Shown in pieces: positions 32,250-40,642 of a DNA stretch of 64,000 bases (its first letter is position 1; the number at the start of each line of letters is the position of its first letter). A program made the translations under genes and the position numbers. This DNA comes from SZUA-430 sp040080835. GTDB lineage: Bacteria > Pseudomonadota > Alphaproteobacteria > Micropepsales > Micropepsaceae. The stretch spans positions 124,001 to 188,000 of the forward strand of contig JBEBHP010000003.1 of assembly GCA_040080835.1 (NCBI GenBank). The letters are read 5' to 3'. Below the pieces are notes generated by a model, which worked only from the letters and a program-made list of their open reading frames with translations, did no database searches and was not told the DNA's origin.

Positions 32250-32616
32250 TATTGTGGGGGCCTTTATGGGTTGCCCCTTGTTACATGATCGCGACCCGGC
32301 AGAAAACTGCAGGATTGGTCGCATGGATGGGTGCGGGCACAGATTCCTACACTATCCATCTGCAGCGCCGAATAGAGCCGAAAGCGACGAAAACAAAAAG
32401 AGAACAAATTGACGCAGGGGGCGGGGGCGGAAGAGCGGGGCTACGCGACGCTTCTTCCCAGCAGTGTCATGGTCCGCGAAGGCGGACCACCCACGTCTTT
32501 GAGCAAATTGAAGCAAAAGTGAAGTCGTGGGTGGCTCGCCTTCGCGAACCATGACAAGTAAGTTAGAGATGTGATTGATGGGGGTGGCACAAGGGATGAT
32601 CAAGACTTAACAGCTG
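32250..32616. other. Intergenic region upstream of leuB containing a palindromic repeat
   Basis: A stretch of 367 bases with no supportable gene. Its main content is the inverted repeat at 32465-32556. Between 32325 and 32464 I see no feature. Confidence 0.6.
32465..32556. repeat. REP/BIME-like pair of inverted palindromes
   Basis: Two 31-base arms (32465-32495 and 32526-32556) are inverted copies matching at 28 of 31 positions, separated by 30 bases. Each arm is itself a hairpin: GGTCCGC-GAAG-GCGGACC on the left, and a version with a G-T wobble on the right. The arms start with TGTCATGG and end with CACCCACG. This is the layout of REP pairs (BIMEs) that occur in many copies in proteobacterial chromosomes. 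It can fold as a long hairpin in the leuD-leuB transcript. Confidence 0.75.
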
Positions 32617-33045
32617 TCATTTCTCTGGCTGATGTTTCGCTAGATAGTCCCGGGCTTTCTCGCGATTCCAACCAGCCAGCAATAATGCAATCCCCGCGCC
32701 AATCAATGCACCAACCAGAAAGCGTTCGCTGTGCCATTTTTCACGCAACAGTGATGGCATGAGGCTAGTCGCCAACATGGATGGCATCGCTGCCACCCAT
32801 TCCAGCCAGAAACTACGGGAGAGCGTGTTGACAGCCGACTTCAGGCGCATCGCCGCTTTTTCGACGGATGACATCCGACGATTTCTTATCAGTAGAAGCG
32901 CTAGAAAACCCGAAAAAATCACGATCACGCCGTAGCAGACGTAAAGTGTCGTTTCCGAATCTGATGCGGCTCTCACCGCCAGCAGCGACAGTATCAACGC
33001 GTAGCCGCAACCCACGCCTATCAGGAACCGTTTGCGATCGCTCAT
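32617..33045 (-). CDS. Hypothetical membrane protein within the leu gene group
   Basis: A 142-residue protein of unknown family with hydrophobic segments at about residues 7-25, 33-51 and 110-126, starting MSDRKRFLIGVGCGYALIL and ending in a charged tail. It follows leuD by 31 bases on the same strand. The middle part carries basic residues (MRLKSAVNTLSRSF) and is probably cytoplasmic. Nothing connects it to leucine synthesis. Confidence 0.65.
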   Translation of the reverse strand: MSDRKRFLIGVGCGYALILSLLAVRAASDSETTLYVCYGVIVIFSGFLALLLIRNRRMSSVEKAAMRLKSAVNTLSRSFWLEWVAAMPSMLATSLMPSLLREKWHSERFLVGALIGAGIALLLAGWNREKARDYLAKHQPEK

Positions 33046-33076
33046 CTTCCCACTCGCGGAAAGGGACGCACCGGAC

Positions 33077-33682
33077 TCACATCCACGGCGACTGGGTTTT
33101 GCGCTTCGCTTCGAAGTCGTCGATGCTTTTCTCGTGGTGCAGGGTCAGGCCGATGTCGTCCCAGCCGTTCAGCAGGCATTGCTTGCGGAAGGCGTCGACG
33201 TCGAACTTGATCATGCCGCCGTCGGGGCCGCGGATTTCCTGTTTCTCGAGATCGATGGTGACGACGGCGTTCGCGCCGCGGTTGGCATCGTCCATCAGCT
33301 TGTCGACGTCTTCCTGCGGCAGCACGATCGGCAGGATGCCGTTCTTGAAGCAGTTGTTGTAAAAGATGTCGGCGAAGCTTGGCGCGATCACGCAGCGTAT
33401 GCCGAAGTCGAGCAGAGCCCAGGGGGCGTGCTCACGGCTTGAACCACAGCCGAAATTCTGACCGGTGACCAAGATCTGCGCCTTGCGGTAGGCCGGCTTG
33501 TTCAGGACGAAGTCCGGAACCTCTTTGCCGTCAGTGGTATAGCGCATTTCGTCGAACAGGTGCTTGCCCAGCCCCGTTCTTTGAATCGTCTTCAAAAACT
33601 GCTTCGGGATCAGCATGTCGGTGTCGACATTGACCATAGGCAGCGGGGCGGCGACGGCAGTGAGGGAGTTGAATTTTTGCAT
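33077..33682 (-). CDS. leuD: 3-isopropylmalate dehydratase small subunit
   Basis: Small subunit (201 residues) of isopropylmalate isomerase, which pairs with LeuC to interconvert 2- and 3-isopropylmalate. MVNVDTDMLIPKQFLKTI, FGCGSSREHAPWAL and the IFYNNCFKNGILPI segment are classic. It starts 7 bases after the DUF2442 gene, which is itself inserted between leuC and leuD. No defect is seen. Confidence 0.96.
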   Translation of the reverse strand: MQKFNSLTAVAAPLPMVNVDTDMLIPKQFLKTIQRTGLGKHLFDEMRYTTDGKEVPDFVLNKPAYRKAQILVTGQNFGCGSSREHAPWALLDFGIRCVIAPSFADIFYNNCFKNGILPIVLPQEDVDKLMDDANRGANAVVTIDLEKQEIRGPDGGMIKFDVDAFRKQCLLNGWDDIGLTLHHEKSIDDFEAKRKTQSPWM

Positions 33683-33689
33683 GGTATGG

Positions 33690-33941
33690 CTAGTTCGCTT
33701 TCTCGCCGCGCAGCAATCCGGCGACGCTCAAATCTTCATCAATCTTTGGCCAATGGATACCGCCACCTGCAGCACTCACTTCCCAAACAGAGCGCTCTTC
33801 CGGTGTGGCCGCAGCCAATCTCGGAAACCAGGACATAGGAGCAGAGATTTTGCGGCCGTCACGCAACAGAACTTCCAGATTTTCGTCTGTACAGCGCACG
33901 TCCTTGACGCGCGGGTCACTAGCGATGGTTGAAGTGGTCAT
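33690..33941 (-). CDS. DUF2442-family protein
   Basis: Small protein (83 residues from the ATG at 33941) matching the DUF2442 pattern: DPRVKDVRCTDENLEVLLRDG followed by ISAPMSWFPRLAAATPEER and a C-terminal GGGIHWPKIDEDLSV. The ATG at 33941 has a GGCGAGG ribosome-binding stretch directly upstream; an upstream start at 33956 is less suitable. Its first codons overlap the end of the DUF4160 pseudogene. DUF2442 and DUF4160 genes are often neighbours, and the pair has been suspected of toxin-antitoxin-like behaviour, but the biochemical role is not established. It lies 7 bases before leuD. Confidence 0.8.
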   Translation of the reverse strand: MTTSTIASDPRVKDVRCTDENLEVLLRDGRKISAPMSWFPRLAAATPEERSVWEVSAAGGGIHWPKIDEDLSVAGLLRGEKAN

Positions 33942-34158
33942 TCCTCGCCTCCACAAATCTCACTCTCTGTTCAGCAACCTTTGTTTCAATTTCGGCTAGT
34001 TCGCGTGCCGCAAATCCGATGTTCTGCGCAAGTGCCACCGGGTTCAACCAGAATTTTGCGGTATTTCCACCCTTGTCAATGTGGATGTGCGCGGGCTCGC
34101 TGCCTTCGTTGCTGAAGAATTAAAATCGGTAACCATTCCAGCGAAGGACCGTGGGCAA
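33919..34158 (-). pseudogene. DUF4160-family gene interrupted by an in-frame TAA
   Basis: Read on the minus strand from a TTG at 34158, the frame gives PTVLRWNGYRF, then TAA at 34122-34120, then FFSNEGSEPAHIHIDKGG and AKFWLNPVALAQNIGF down to a TAG at 33919-33921. Both sides match DUF4160, where the N-terminal strand normally runs on unbroken through a Tyr or Phe at the TAA position. One base change (TAA from TAT, TAC or TTT-like) explains it. No start codon follows the TAA before the conserved core. It starts 3 bases after leuC and overlaps the DUF2442 start. A sequencing error or readthrough is the alternative. Confidence 0.75.
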
Positions 34159-34161
34159 CTC

Positions 34162-35562
34162 TCAAATCTCCCGCACGTCTGTGAGGTGGCCCTTGATCGC
34201 GGCGGCGGCGGCCATGGCGGGGGACATCAGGTGGGTGCGGCCGCCACGGCCCTGACGGCCTTCGAAATTGCGGTTCGAGGTTGAGGCGCAGCGTTCGCCG
34301 GGTTCGAGTTTGTCGGCGTTCATTGCGAGGCACATTGAACAGCCGGGCTCGCGCCATTCGAAACCTGCTGCAATGAAAATCCTGTCGAGACCTTCGGCCT
34401 CGGCCTGCTCCTTCACGAGGCCGGAGCCCGGAACGATCATCGCGCTAACGTTAGAAGCCACGTGCTTGCCCTTCACGACCTTCGCCACTTCGCGGAAGTC
34501 CTCGATGCGGCCGTTCGTGCAGGAACCGATGAACACGCGATCGATCTTCAAGTCTTTCATCGCGATCCCGGGCTTGAGCCCCATGTATTCGAGCATCCGC
34601 TCGAGGGCGGCACGGCGCTGTGTGTCAGGTTCTGACGAAGGATCGGGAACTTTGCCAGTGATCGGGACAACGTTTTCCGGCGACGTGCCCCAGGTGACAA
34701 GTGGCGGGATCCCAGCGGCGTCGATACTGATTTCGACATCAAACTTCGCGTTGTCGTCAGACTTCAGCGTGCGCCAGTAGTGGACGGCCGCTTCCCATGC
34801 AGCGCCCTTTGGCACGTGCGACCGGCCCTTCAGGTATTCGAAAGTCGTTTCGTCAGGTGCAATCAACCCCGCGCGTGCACCCGCCTCGATCGACATGTTG
34901 CAGACCGTCATGCGGCCTTCCATCGACAGGCTACGGATGGCTTCGCCGGCATACTCTATCACATAGCCGGTGCCGCCAGCGGTACCGATCTTGCCGATGA
35001 TCGCGAGGATGATGTCCTTGGCGGTGATGCCCGGCGCAGTCTTGCCGTCGACGGTTACGCGCATGTTTTTCGCCGGGCGCGTGAGCAACGTCTGCGTTGC
35101 GAGCACGTGCTCGACTTCGCTGGTGCCGATGCCGAACGCCAACGCTCCGAATGCGCCATGGGTTGCAGTGTGACTGTCGCCGCAGACGATCGTCTGGCCG
35201 GGGAGTGTGAGCCCCTGCTCCGGCCCCACGATATGCACGATGCCCTGGCGAATGTCGTCCATCGCGTAGTAGGTGACGCCAAAGTCTTTTGCGTTCTTCT
35301 CGAGCGTCGCTACCTGAAGCGCGGACTCCGGATCAGCAATGCCCTTGGAACGATCAGTCGTTGGCACGTTGTGATCGGCGACTGCCAGCGTGAGCTCCGG
35401 CTTGCGGACCTTGCGCTTTGCCAATCGCAAGCCTTCAAAAGCCTGCGGGCTGGTCACCTCGTGCACGAGGTGACGGTCGATGTAGAGGACACAGGCCTCA
35501 CCCGGTTCGGCGTGAACGAGGTGGGCGTCCCAGATCTTGTCGTAGAGTGTGGTTGCGGTCAT
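34162..35562 (-). CDS. leuC: 3-isopropylmalate dehydratase large subunit
   Basis: Aconitase-family 4Fe-4S enzyme of 466 residues from the ATG at 35562 (MTATTLYDKIWDAHLV). The longer reading from 35697 adds residues with no family match. It has IDRHLVHEVTSPQAFEGLR, the CGDSHTATHGAFG segment, the cluster cysteines in IGSCTNGRIEDFR and PGCSMCLAMNAD, and SNRNFEGRQG. It is the first gene of leuC, broken DUF4160, DUF2442, leuD. leuA is not in the window. Confidence 0.96.
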   Translation of the reverse strand: MTATTLYDKIWDAHLVHAEPGEACVLYIDRHLVHEVTSPQAFEGLRLAKRKVRKPELTLAVADHNVPTTDRSKGIADPESALQVATLEKNAKDFGVTYYAMDDIRQGIVHIVGPEQGLTLPGQTIVCGDSHTATHGAFGALAFGIGTSEVEHVLATQTLLTRPAKNMRVTVDGKTAPGITAKDIILAIIGKIGTAGGTGYVIEYAGEAIRSLSMEGRMTVCNMSIEAGARAGLIAPDETTFEYLKGRSHVPKGAAWEAAVHYWRTLKSDDNAKFDVEISIDAAGIPPLVTWGTSPENVVPITGKVPDPSSEPDTQRRAALERMLEYMGLKPGIAMKDLKIDRVFIGSCTNGRIEDFREVAKVVKGKHVASNVSAMIVPGSGLVKEQAEAEGLDRIFIAAGFEWREPGCSMCLAMNADKLEPGERCASTSNRNFEGRQGRGGRTHLMSPAMAAAAAIKGHLTDVREI

Positions 35563-35718
35563 GGCTTCAACTAGATAGCGCCTCCGAGAGCGGGATAAAA
35601 CGTCAAATTTTGCGGTGAAATGGCGCGCATGTCCGGCAAGCAAGGCGAGAGATTGACTGGTGCCCGCTCCCGAATGATGCTGAGGGAAGTGCAACACAAA
35701 TCAAACAGGAGAGGCGCC

Positions 35719-36444
35719 ATGGTCTTCAAGTCGCGGATGGCAGCAGTCTTGGCGCTGACGGCATTTCTCACTGGCACCGGGTTTCCGGTCTTCGCCGGCG
35801 ACAAACCTCCCATCAAGACGATTGCGGTCATTTCGGACCTGGGTGACCAGTTCACGGTCAAACACGTGGGGTTCATGGTTTTTTCGAATTCCGAAGGCCG
35901 GATTGATGTCAGTGACTGGAAGACGGATGACTACGTCAACTCGCTGATTGCCAAAGCTCTCACGCCGACATTCGAGCTGAAGGGGGTTTCCTTCGAGAAG
36001 GGGTCTATTGCCTCAGACAAACAGGGAACCTTCTTCACACGGAAGGACACGGGAGATCTTGTACGGGACAATGCGAAACCCACAAACGGGCAGCCGGTGG
36101 ATGCGTATCTCGTGGTCGCTCCGTTTGGTCACGACGTTGGCCTGACCAACCAGATTGTTCAGGGACTTGGATTTCTGACATGGGGCAGTTCTGCCGACAT
36201 CTATTCTGCGATCGGATTCTATCTCATCGATGGAAACTCCTTCAGCAGAATCGACTTCTGTCATCCCGAAGCGCCAGACGATGAACAGGGTCGGGAACGT
36301 GATATGTGGAAGCACCCGGAATTCGCCGTCGAAAAGGCAAACGACGTGTCTCCCGAGATGATGCCGAAGCTGGAATCTGCAACAAAGCATGCCCTCGAAC
36401 AGGGAATTGCATTCTGCCTGCGAGACATGAAACTGATTCCGTGA
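35719..36444 (+). CDS. Hypothetical exported protein, 241 residues
   Basis: From the ATG at 35719, which has AGGAGAGG upstream, the protein has a Sec signal peptide (cleavage near FPVFAG, about residue 25) and a mature part of about 215 residues with no membrane span. An upstream start at 35620 would bury the signal peptide and is unlikely. The mature protein starts KTIAVISDLGDQFTVKHVGF, has two Cys far apart (about 180 and 233), and resembles no family I can name. Its TGA overlaps the ATG of the following acetyltransferase gene by one base, so the two are translationally coupled. It is divergent from leuC. Confidence 0.7.
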   Translation: MVFKSRMAAVLALTAFLTGTGFPVFAGDKPPIKTIAVISDLGDQFTVKHVGFMVFSNSEGRIDVSDWKTDDYVNSLIAKALTPTFELKGVSFEKGSIASDKQGTFFTRKDTGDLVRDNAKPTNGQPVDAYLVVAPFGHDVGLTNQIVQGLGFLTWGSSADIYSAIGFYLIDGNSFSRIDFCHPEAPDDEQGRERDMWKHPEFAVEKANDVSPEMMPKLESATKHALEQGIAFCLRDMKLIP

Positions 36445-36992
36445 TGCTCAATACACCTCGGCTAATCCTGCGACGCTGGCGCGAGGATGACCTGGCGCCA
36501 TTTGCTGTCATGAACGCTGATCCATTGACCATGCGGTTCATGCCATCGGTGATGACTGCGGATGAGACGCACGAAATGATGCGGCGTTTCGAGGAGCGAC
36601 ATCAGCAAAACGGCTTTGGCGTCTGGGCGGTTGAGGCGCCGGGCGTGGCTCCCCTGATTGGGTACACGGGCTTGCAGCGGGTTACGTTTGACGCACCGTT
36701 CGTGCCTGCGGTTGAAGTTGGCTGGCGGCTCGCGCCGGCATTCTGGGGCAAAGGCTATGCGACAGAGGCAGCTCAGGCCTGCCTTCGACACGGGTTCGAA
36801 AATTTGAATCTTGATCAAATTGTCTCGTTTACGGTGCAGGCCAACAAACCGTCGTGGTCGGTGATGGAGCGTCTTGGCATGACACGCGATCCGGCTGAGG
36901 ATTTTGATCACCCGCGGCTGCCGCTAGGGCATGCTTTGCGCAGACACATTCTCTATCGTATTGGCCGCGAAGCATGGCGGGCCAGGAACTGA
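36444..36992 (+). CDS. GNAT family N-acetyltransferase
   Basis: RimJ/RimL-like acetyltransferase of 182 residues (MLNTPRLILRRWREDD). The acetyl-CoA loop is in PAFWGKGYATEAAQACLRHG, followed by VQANKPSWSVMERLGM. The ATG overlaps the stop of the upstream exported-protein gene (TGATG), which fixes the start; a longer reading from 36306 would run inside that gene. The substrate is unknown. Confidence 0.85.
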   Translation: MLNTPRLILRRWREDDLAPFAVMNADPLTMRFMPSVMTADETHEMMRRFEERHQQNGFGVWAVEAPGVAPLIGYTGLQRVTFDAPFVPAVEVGWRLAPAFWGKGYATEAAQACLRHGFENLNLDQIVSFTVQANKPSWSVMERLGMTRDPAEDFDHPRLPLGHALRRHILYRIGREAWRARN

Positions 36993-37100
36993 TCCGGGGC
37001 AATGCGGCTTGATCCAACGCATGTTCAAGCGGCACGATTGTCGGGTATCTGGATGGTCAAGTATCGAAATTCAAAACCCACCTGAGCAGGAACCACATCC

Positions 37101-38126
37101 ATGAGCGCCGCGAAGCTGAAGACTCGCCTGGCTCCGGAAGACGAGTACACGCATGTTCCGGACAAGGCCGTCAACTATAACGAGAGCATGTATTTCAATG
37201 TATTCGATCCGGCGCGGAAAATCGGCGGCTGGTTTCGCCTCGGCAATCGGCCGAACGAGGGTTATGCCGAAATGACGGTTTGTCTCTATCTGACAGGCGG
37301 GCGCGTCGCGTTCATGTACGGGCGCCCCAAGATCACAGATAACAAGTCAATGCATGCCGGTGGCTTGAAAATTGACGTGATCGAGCCCTTCAAGCGATTG
37401 CGCGTGACATACGAAGGGAATGTCGTGGTGCTGGATCGTCCAGCCGAAATGTCGGAACCATCGCAAGCCTTCAAGACCAACCCTGTGCTGCCCTGCTCGA
37501 TTGCACTCGACTTCGAAGGTGTTTCACCCATGTTCGGTGGTGAAACGGTGAATGCTGACGGATCACCGCTCCAGGTCGATGCAGAAAAGTCCTTTGCCAA
37601 GGCACACTATGAACAACACGTGGCTGCCACAGGGCATTTTTCCGTGGGTGGCGAGCGTCTGGAGATTTCCGGGTTTGGCCTGCGCGACAAGAGTTGGGGA
37701 CCGCGCCACTGGCAAGCGATCCACTGGTACCGCTGGTGTCCGATGAATTTCGGACGCGACTTCGGGATGATGCTGTCGATCGTTGTCGGTGAAACTGGCG
37801 AACCGCGGCAAGGCGGCATGGTGCTCAAGGATGGGCGCTATGACCTGATCAAGTCGGTCTCGATCGAAAGCGACTGGGACGAGGCATGGCACCAGACATC
37901 CATGCGCGCGAACGTCACCACGGAGTCCGGAGCGAATTATCGCGTGGATGGGAAGGTGATTTCGCTCATACCTTTGCGCAATCGTCGAAATGCGCTGGAC
38001 GGTCGTGATCTGGTTACGCGGATCACGGAGGGGTTCACGGAGTATCGGTGTAATGGTTTGGTTGGGTATGGGATGTCGGAGTATCTGGACCAGATCGTCG
38101 ACGGGCGGCCGGTTGGTGCGCTGTGA
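37101..38126 (+). CDS. Uncharacterised protein, possible AttH/CrtC-like lipocalin fold
   Basis: A 341-residue cytoplasmic-looking protein without signal peptide. Its pattern of long beta-rich stretches (NVFDPARKIGGWFRLGNRPNEG, then VGGERLEISGFGLRDKSWGPRHW with YRWCPMNFG) resembles proteins of the hydroxyneurosporene-synthase/AttH group, now split into several DUF families. The tail EYRCNGLVGYGMSEYLDQ is also typical. These proteins are often found with short-chain acyl or steroid metabolism, but no reaction is proven. It lies 108 bases after the acetyltransferase gene on the same strand and ends just before an inverted repeat. Confidence 0.6.
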   Translation: MSAAKLKTRLAPEDEYTHVPDKAVNYNESMYFNVFDPARKIGGWFRLGNRPNEGYAEMTVCLYLTGGRVAFMYGRPKITDNKSMHAGGLKIDVIEPFKRLRVTYEGNVVVLDRPAEMSEPSQAFKTNPVLPCSIALDFEGVSPMFGGETVNADGSPLQVDAEKSFAKAHYEQHVAATGHFSVGGERLEISGFGLRDKSWGPRHWQAIHWYRWCPMNFGRDFGMMLSIVVGETGEPRQGGMVLKDGRYDLIKSVSIESDWDEAWHQTSMRANVTTESGANYRVDGKVISLIPLRNRRNALDGRDLVTRITEGFTEYRCNGLVGYGMSEYLDQIVDGRPVGAL

Positions 38127-38148
38127 GGTGGTAGAAGGAGAATGGTTT

Positions 38149-38371
38149 CACGCGAAGCCGCGAGGAACAAGGGTTCACGCGAAAACGCTAAAAAGAATAA
38201 ATCGCGAAACAGAGTTTCCGATGATAAGCAACTTGACGACTTGAACTCCTTTTTGTCGCGCTTTGCGCGCCTGAAGATTTGTCCAGACCACAACCGATTG
38301 TATGACCTCTTTTGGCGTATTCATTTCTTTTCGCGGTTTCGCGTGAACCCTTTTCTTCGCGGCTTCGCGTA
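38149..38371. repeat. Long inverted repeat of ACGCGAAGCCGCGA type
   Basis: The left arm (about 38149-38201) and the right arm (about 38319-38371) are inverted copies of about 50 bases. Both contain ACGCGAAGCCGCGA and GGGTTCACGCGAAA, with a few mismatches and a one-base indel. About 117 bases with no gene lie between. The arms are built from shorter CGCGAA units. The repeat fills the gap between two convergent genes and is probably a dispersed chromosomal repeat. Confidence 0.7.
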
Positions 38372-38380
38372 AGATCTTTT

Positions 38381-38905
38381 TCAACCCAGCGACTTTGACA
38401 GGACGACGAAGTGGAAGTCCTTGCGGCGGGCGTTGGGTTCCTTGTCGAACGGAAACGGCTTGGTGGCGGTCTGGCAGTAACCGCGGCGCAGGTAGAAGGC
38501 GACGAGTTCCTCGCGGATGTTGATGACGGTCATGTTCATCACGCGGCAACCCCAGAGATCGCGCGACGCATTCTCCGAGAACGTGAGAATCTGCTTGCCT
38601 GTGCCACTGCCCTGAAGATTCGGGCGCACTGCGAACAGGCCGAAATAGCCTTCACCATGTTCGTTGCGGATCATTGCGCAGCCGACAAGATCGGCGCCAG
38701 CAAATGCAACAATGAAACGGGTGTCGAGGTCCGCGATGAACCCTTCGATTTCAGCAACGCTGGTGCGACTGTCCTGAAACAGCTGCTCTTCCGATGTCCA
38801 GCCGCTGCGGCTTTCGTCGCCGCGGTATGCGCTTTCCACCAACGCAGTGATCGCTGGTGCGTCAGATGCACCCGCGATCCGCATTGAAAGTGACACGTGC
38901 CCCAA
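38381..38905 (-). CDS. GNAT family N-acetyltransferase
   Basis: Acetyltransferase of up to 174 residues. Core segments are MRIAGASDAPAITALVESAYRG, AMIRNEHGEGYFGLFAVRPN followed by LQGSGTGKQILTFSE (acetyl-CoA loop), and FYLRRGY near the end. The start is ambiguous: a TTG at 38905 sits 2 bases after the rplS stop, a GTG is at 38896, and the first ATG (38884) matches the conserved start best. It follows rplS directly on the same strand and may be read through from it. The substrate is unknown. Confidence 0.8.
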   Translation of the reverse strand: MGHVSLSMRIAGASDAPAITALVESAYRGDESRSGWTSEEQLFQDSRTSVAEIEGFIADLDTRFIVAFAGADLVGCAMIRNEHGEGYFGLFAVRPNLQGSGTGKQILTFSENASRDLWGCRVMNMTVINIREELVAFYLRRGYCQTATKPFPFDKEPNARRKDFHFVVLSKSLG

Positions 38906-38907
38906 GA

Positions 38908-39327
38908 CTAAGCGGCTTCGCCTTCTTTGCCGCCCTTGTCTTTTTCCTGGCGCTCAACGATGCGGGCTTTCTTGCCGGTCAGGCCCTTGAGGTAATAGAG
39001 CTTCGCGCGACGAACGCGGCCACGGCGCAGCACGTCGACGGAGTCGACCAGCGGGCTGTAGACCGGAAAAATACGCTCCACGCCTTCGCCGTACGAGATC
39101 TTGCGGACGGTGAAGTTCTCGTTCAAGCCCTGACCCTGACGGCCGATCACGACGCCTTCGAATGCCTGAATACGTTCGCGGCGCTTGATCTGCTTCGTCT
39201 TTTCGTCGAGCGATTCCTCAACGACCTTTACGTTGACCTTCACCGTATCGCCCGGCTGGAATTCCAACTTCTTTTTCTTGGTGAGTGCCGTAACCTGCTC
39301 GGCTTCGAGTGTTTGAAGAAGATTCAT
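38908..39327 (-). CDS. rplS: 50S ribosomal protein L19
   Basis: Ribosomal protein L19 of 139 residues, located at the 30S-50S interface. It starts MNLLQTLEAEQVTALTKKKK (ATG at 39327), and contains FQPGDTVKVNVKVVE, FEGVVIGRQGQGLNENFTVR and VRRAKLYYLKGLTGKKARI. A longer reading from 39432 would overlap trmD and has no family counterpart. The tail of about 15 residues, rich in Lys, Gly and Glu, is longer than in E. coli, as usual in alphaproteobacteria. It ends the rpsP-rimM-trmD-rplS group. Confidence 0.97.
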   Translation of the reverse strand: MNLLQTLEAEQVTALTKKKKLEFQPGDTVKVNVKVVEESLDEKTKQIKRRERIQAFEGVVIGRQGQGLNENFTVRKISYGEGVERIFPVYSPLVDSVDVLRRGRVRRAKLYYLKGLTGKKARIVERQEKDKGGKEGEAA

Positions 39328-39349
39328 CTGTATGTTCCTTTCCAGATTC

Positions 39350-40063
39350 CTAGTGTTTTGTTGGCACCGTGCCGGTGTGACGCTGATAGGCGTCCCAGAG
39401 ATCCGGGCGGCGGGATTTCGTGATTTCGACACTTTGCGCGTGGCGCCAGTCTCGAATTTTCTTGTGATGGCCAGAGGTCAGGGTTTCGGGGATTTCACGC
39501 CCCTCCCACACTTGCGGCCGCGTGTATTGAGGGTATTCCAGCAGACCCTGCTCGAAGCTTTCCTCGTCCAGCGAAGCGTTCGCGCCGACCACACCGGGCA
39601 ACAATCGCACAACGGCATCGATGAGGATCATTGACGCCAGTTCGCCGCCCGACAGGACGTAGTCACCAATAGATATCTCTTCCAGATTTCGCGCGTCGAT
39701 CACGCGCTGATCGATGCCTTCGAACCTGCCGCACAGAAAGACTGCGCCTGCCCCTTCGGCAAGGGCGCGCGCACGGGCCTGCGTGAACGGCTTGCCGCGC
39801 GGCGACAACAGGATCAGTGGCCGACCCTTGCGATCAACCGCATCGATGGCTGCAGCGATGATGTCAGCGCGCATCACCATGCCTGGCCCGCCGCCTGCGG
39901 GTGTATCATCGACCGAGCCATAGCGATTGGTCGCGTGGCTGCGGATGTCGTGCGTTTCGAGCGACCACACTTTTTCAGCAAGCGCCTTGCCGCAAAGCGA
40001 GATGCCAAGCGGACCCGGAAACATTTCGGGCTGCACGGTGAGGATGGTGGCGTGCCAGCTCAT
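39350..40063 (-). CDS. trmD: tRNA (guanine-N1)-methyltransferase TrmD
   Basis: SPOUT-class enzyme of 237 residues that makes m1G37 in tRNAs with G36, preventing frameshifts. It has DDTPAGGGPGMVMRAD, the AdoMet knot region LSPRGKPFTQARARALA with CGRFEGIDQRV, and IGDYVLSGGELASMILIDA. Its start overlaps the rimM stop by 4 bases, so the two are translationally coupled. Confidence 0.97.
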   Translation of the reverse strand: MSWHATILTVQPEMFPGPLGISLCGKALAEKVWSLETHDIRSHATNRYGSVDDTPAGGGPGMVMRADIIAAAIDAVDRKGRPLILLSPRGKPFTQARARALAEGAGAVFLCGRFEGIDQRVIDARNLEEISIGDYVLSGGELASMILIDAVVRLLPGVVGANASLDEESFEQGLLEYPQYTRPQVWEGREIPETLTSGHHKKIRDWRHAQSVEITKSRRPDLWDAYQRHTGTVPTKH

Positions 40064-40623
40064 GATGACGCCTCTGCCGACTTTGATGCAGCATCGAAGT
40101 CTGCCCTGAGGACGGCGACGCCGGTTTCGGAAAGGACGATGCGCCCCTCTTCAACATCCACAACGGGTACCATGCTGTCGGCGAACGGGACGAGGCTTGT
40201 TGCGCCGCCCGGCATCCCGACTTCGATCAGGTCACCGGCACCAAAGTCCTGGAAGCCTACGACTTCGCCAAGCTCTGCGCCCTTTTCGTCAAACACCGGC
40301 AGGCCGATCAGATCGGTCTGGTAGAATTCGCCAGTGTTTGCGTCGGTCTCCGGAAGATCATCACGGTCGATGTGCAGCTCTAGCCCCTTGAGGGATTCGG
40401 CGGCGCTACGGTCAGTGATGCCTTTGACGGTCGCGATGACAACGTCGCCCTGCAGACGTGCATTGGACAGATTGAATCGCCTGCCGTCGCGCACAATCAC
40501 CAAACCGTATGACGCGACGTCAAGCGGGTCCGCGGTGAAGCTTTTGATCTTCACCTCGCCCTTCAATCCGTGGGGCGCGATAATCTTGCCCAAGAGGATT
40601 TGCTTTTCGGTCATCTGCATCAC
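40060..40623 (-). CDS. rimM: Ribosome maturation factor RimM
   Basis: 16S rRNA processing factor of 187 residues (184 if the second nearby ATG, 40614, is used). The N-terminal RimM domain runs from LLGKIIAPHGLKGEVKIKSF and the C-terminal PRC-barrel domain has FYQTDLIGLPVFD and LVPFADSMVPVVDVEEGRI. It assists assembly of the 30S head by binding S19. It lies 20 bases after rpsP and overlaps trmD by 4 bases. Confidence 0.96.
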   Translation of the reverse strand: MMQMTEKQILLGKIIAPHGLKGEVKIKSFTADPLDVASYGLVIVRDGRRFNLSNARLQGDVVIATVKGITDRSAAESLKGLELHIDRDDLPETDANTGEFYQTDLIGLPVFDEKGAELGEVVGFQDFGAGDLIEVGMPGGATSLVPFADSMVPVVDVEEGRIVLSETGVAVLRADFDAASKSAEASS

Positions 40624-40642
40624 TCAGCGAAAGCCCTGGGAC

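Noticed and set aside
31383..32288. 301-codon open frame antisense to leuB
   Set aside because: No homology pattern or ribosome-binding site; leuB on the opposite strand explains the openness.
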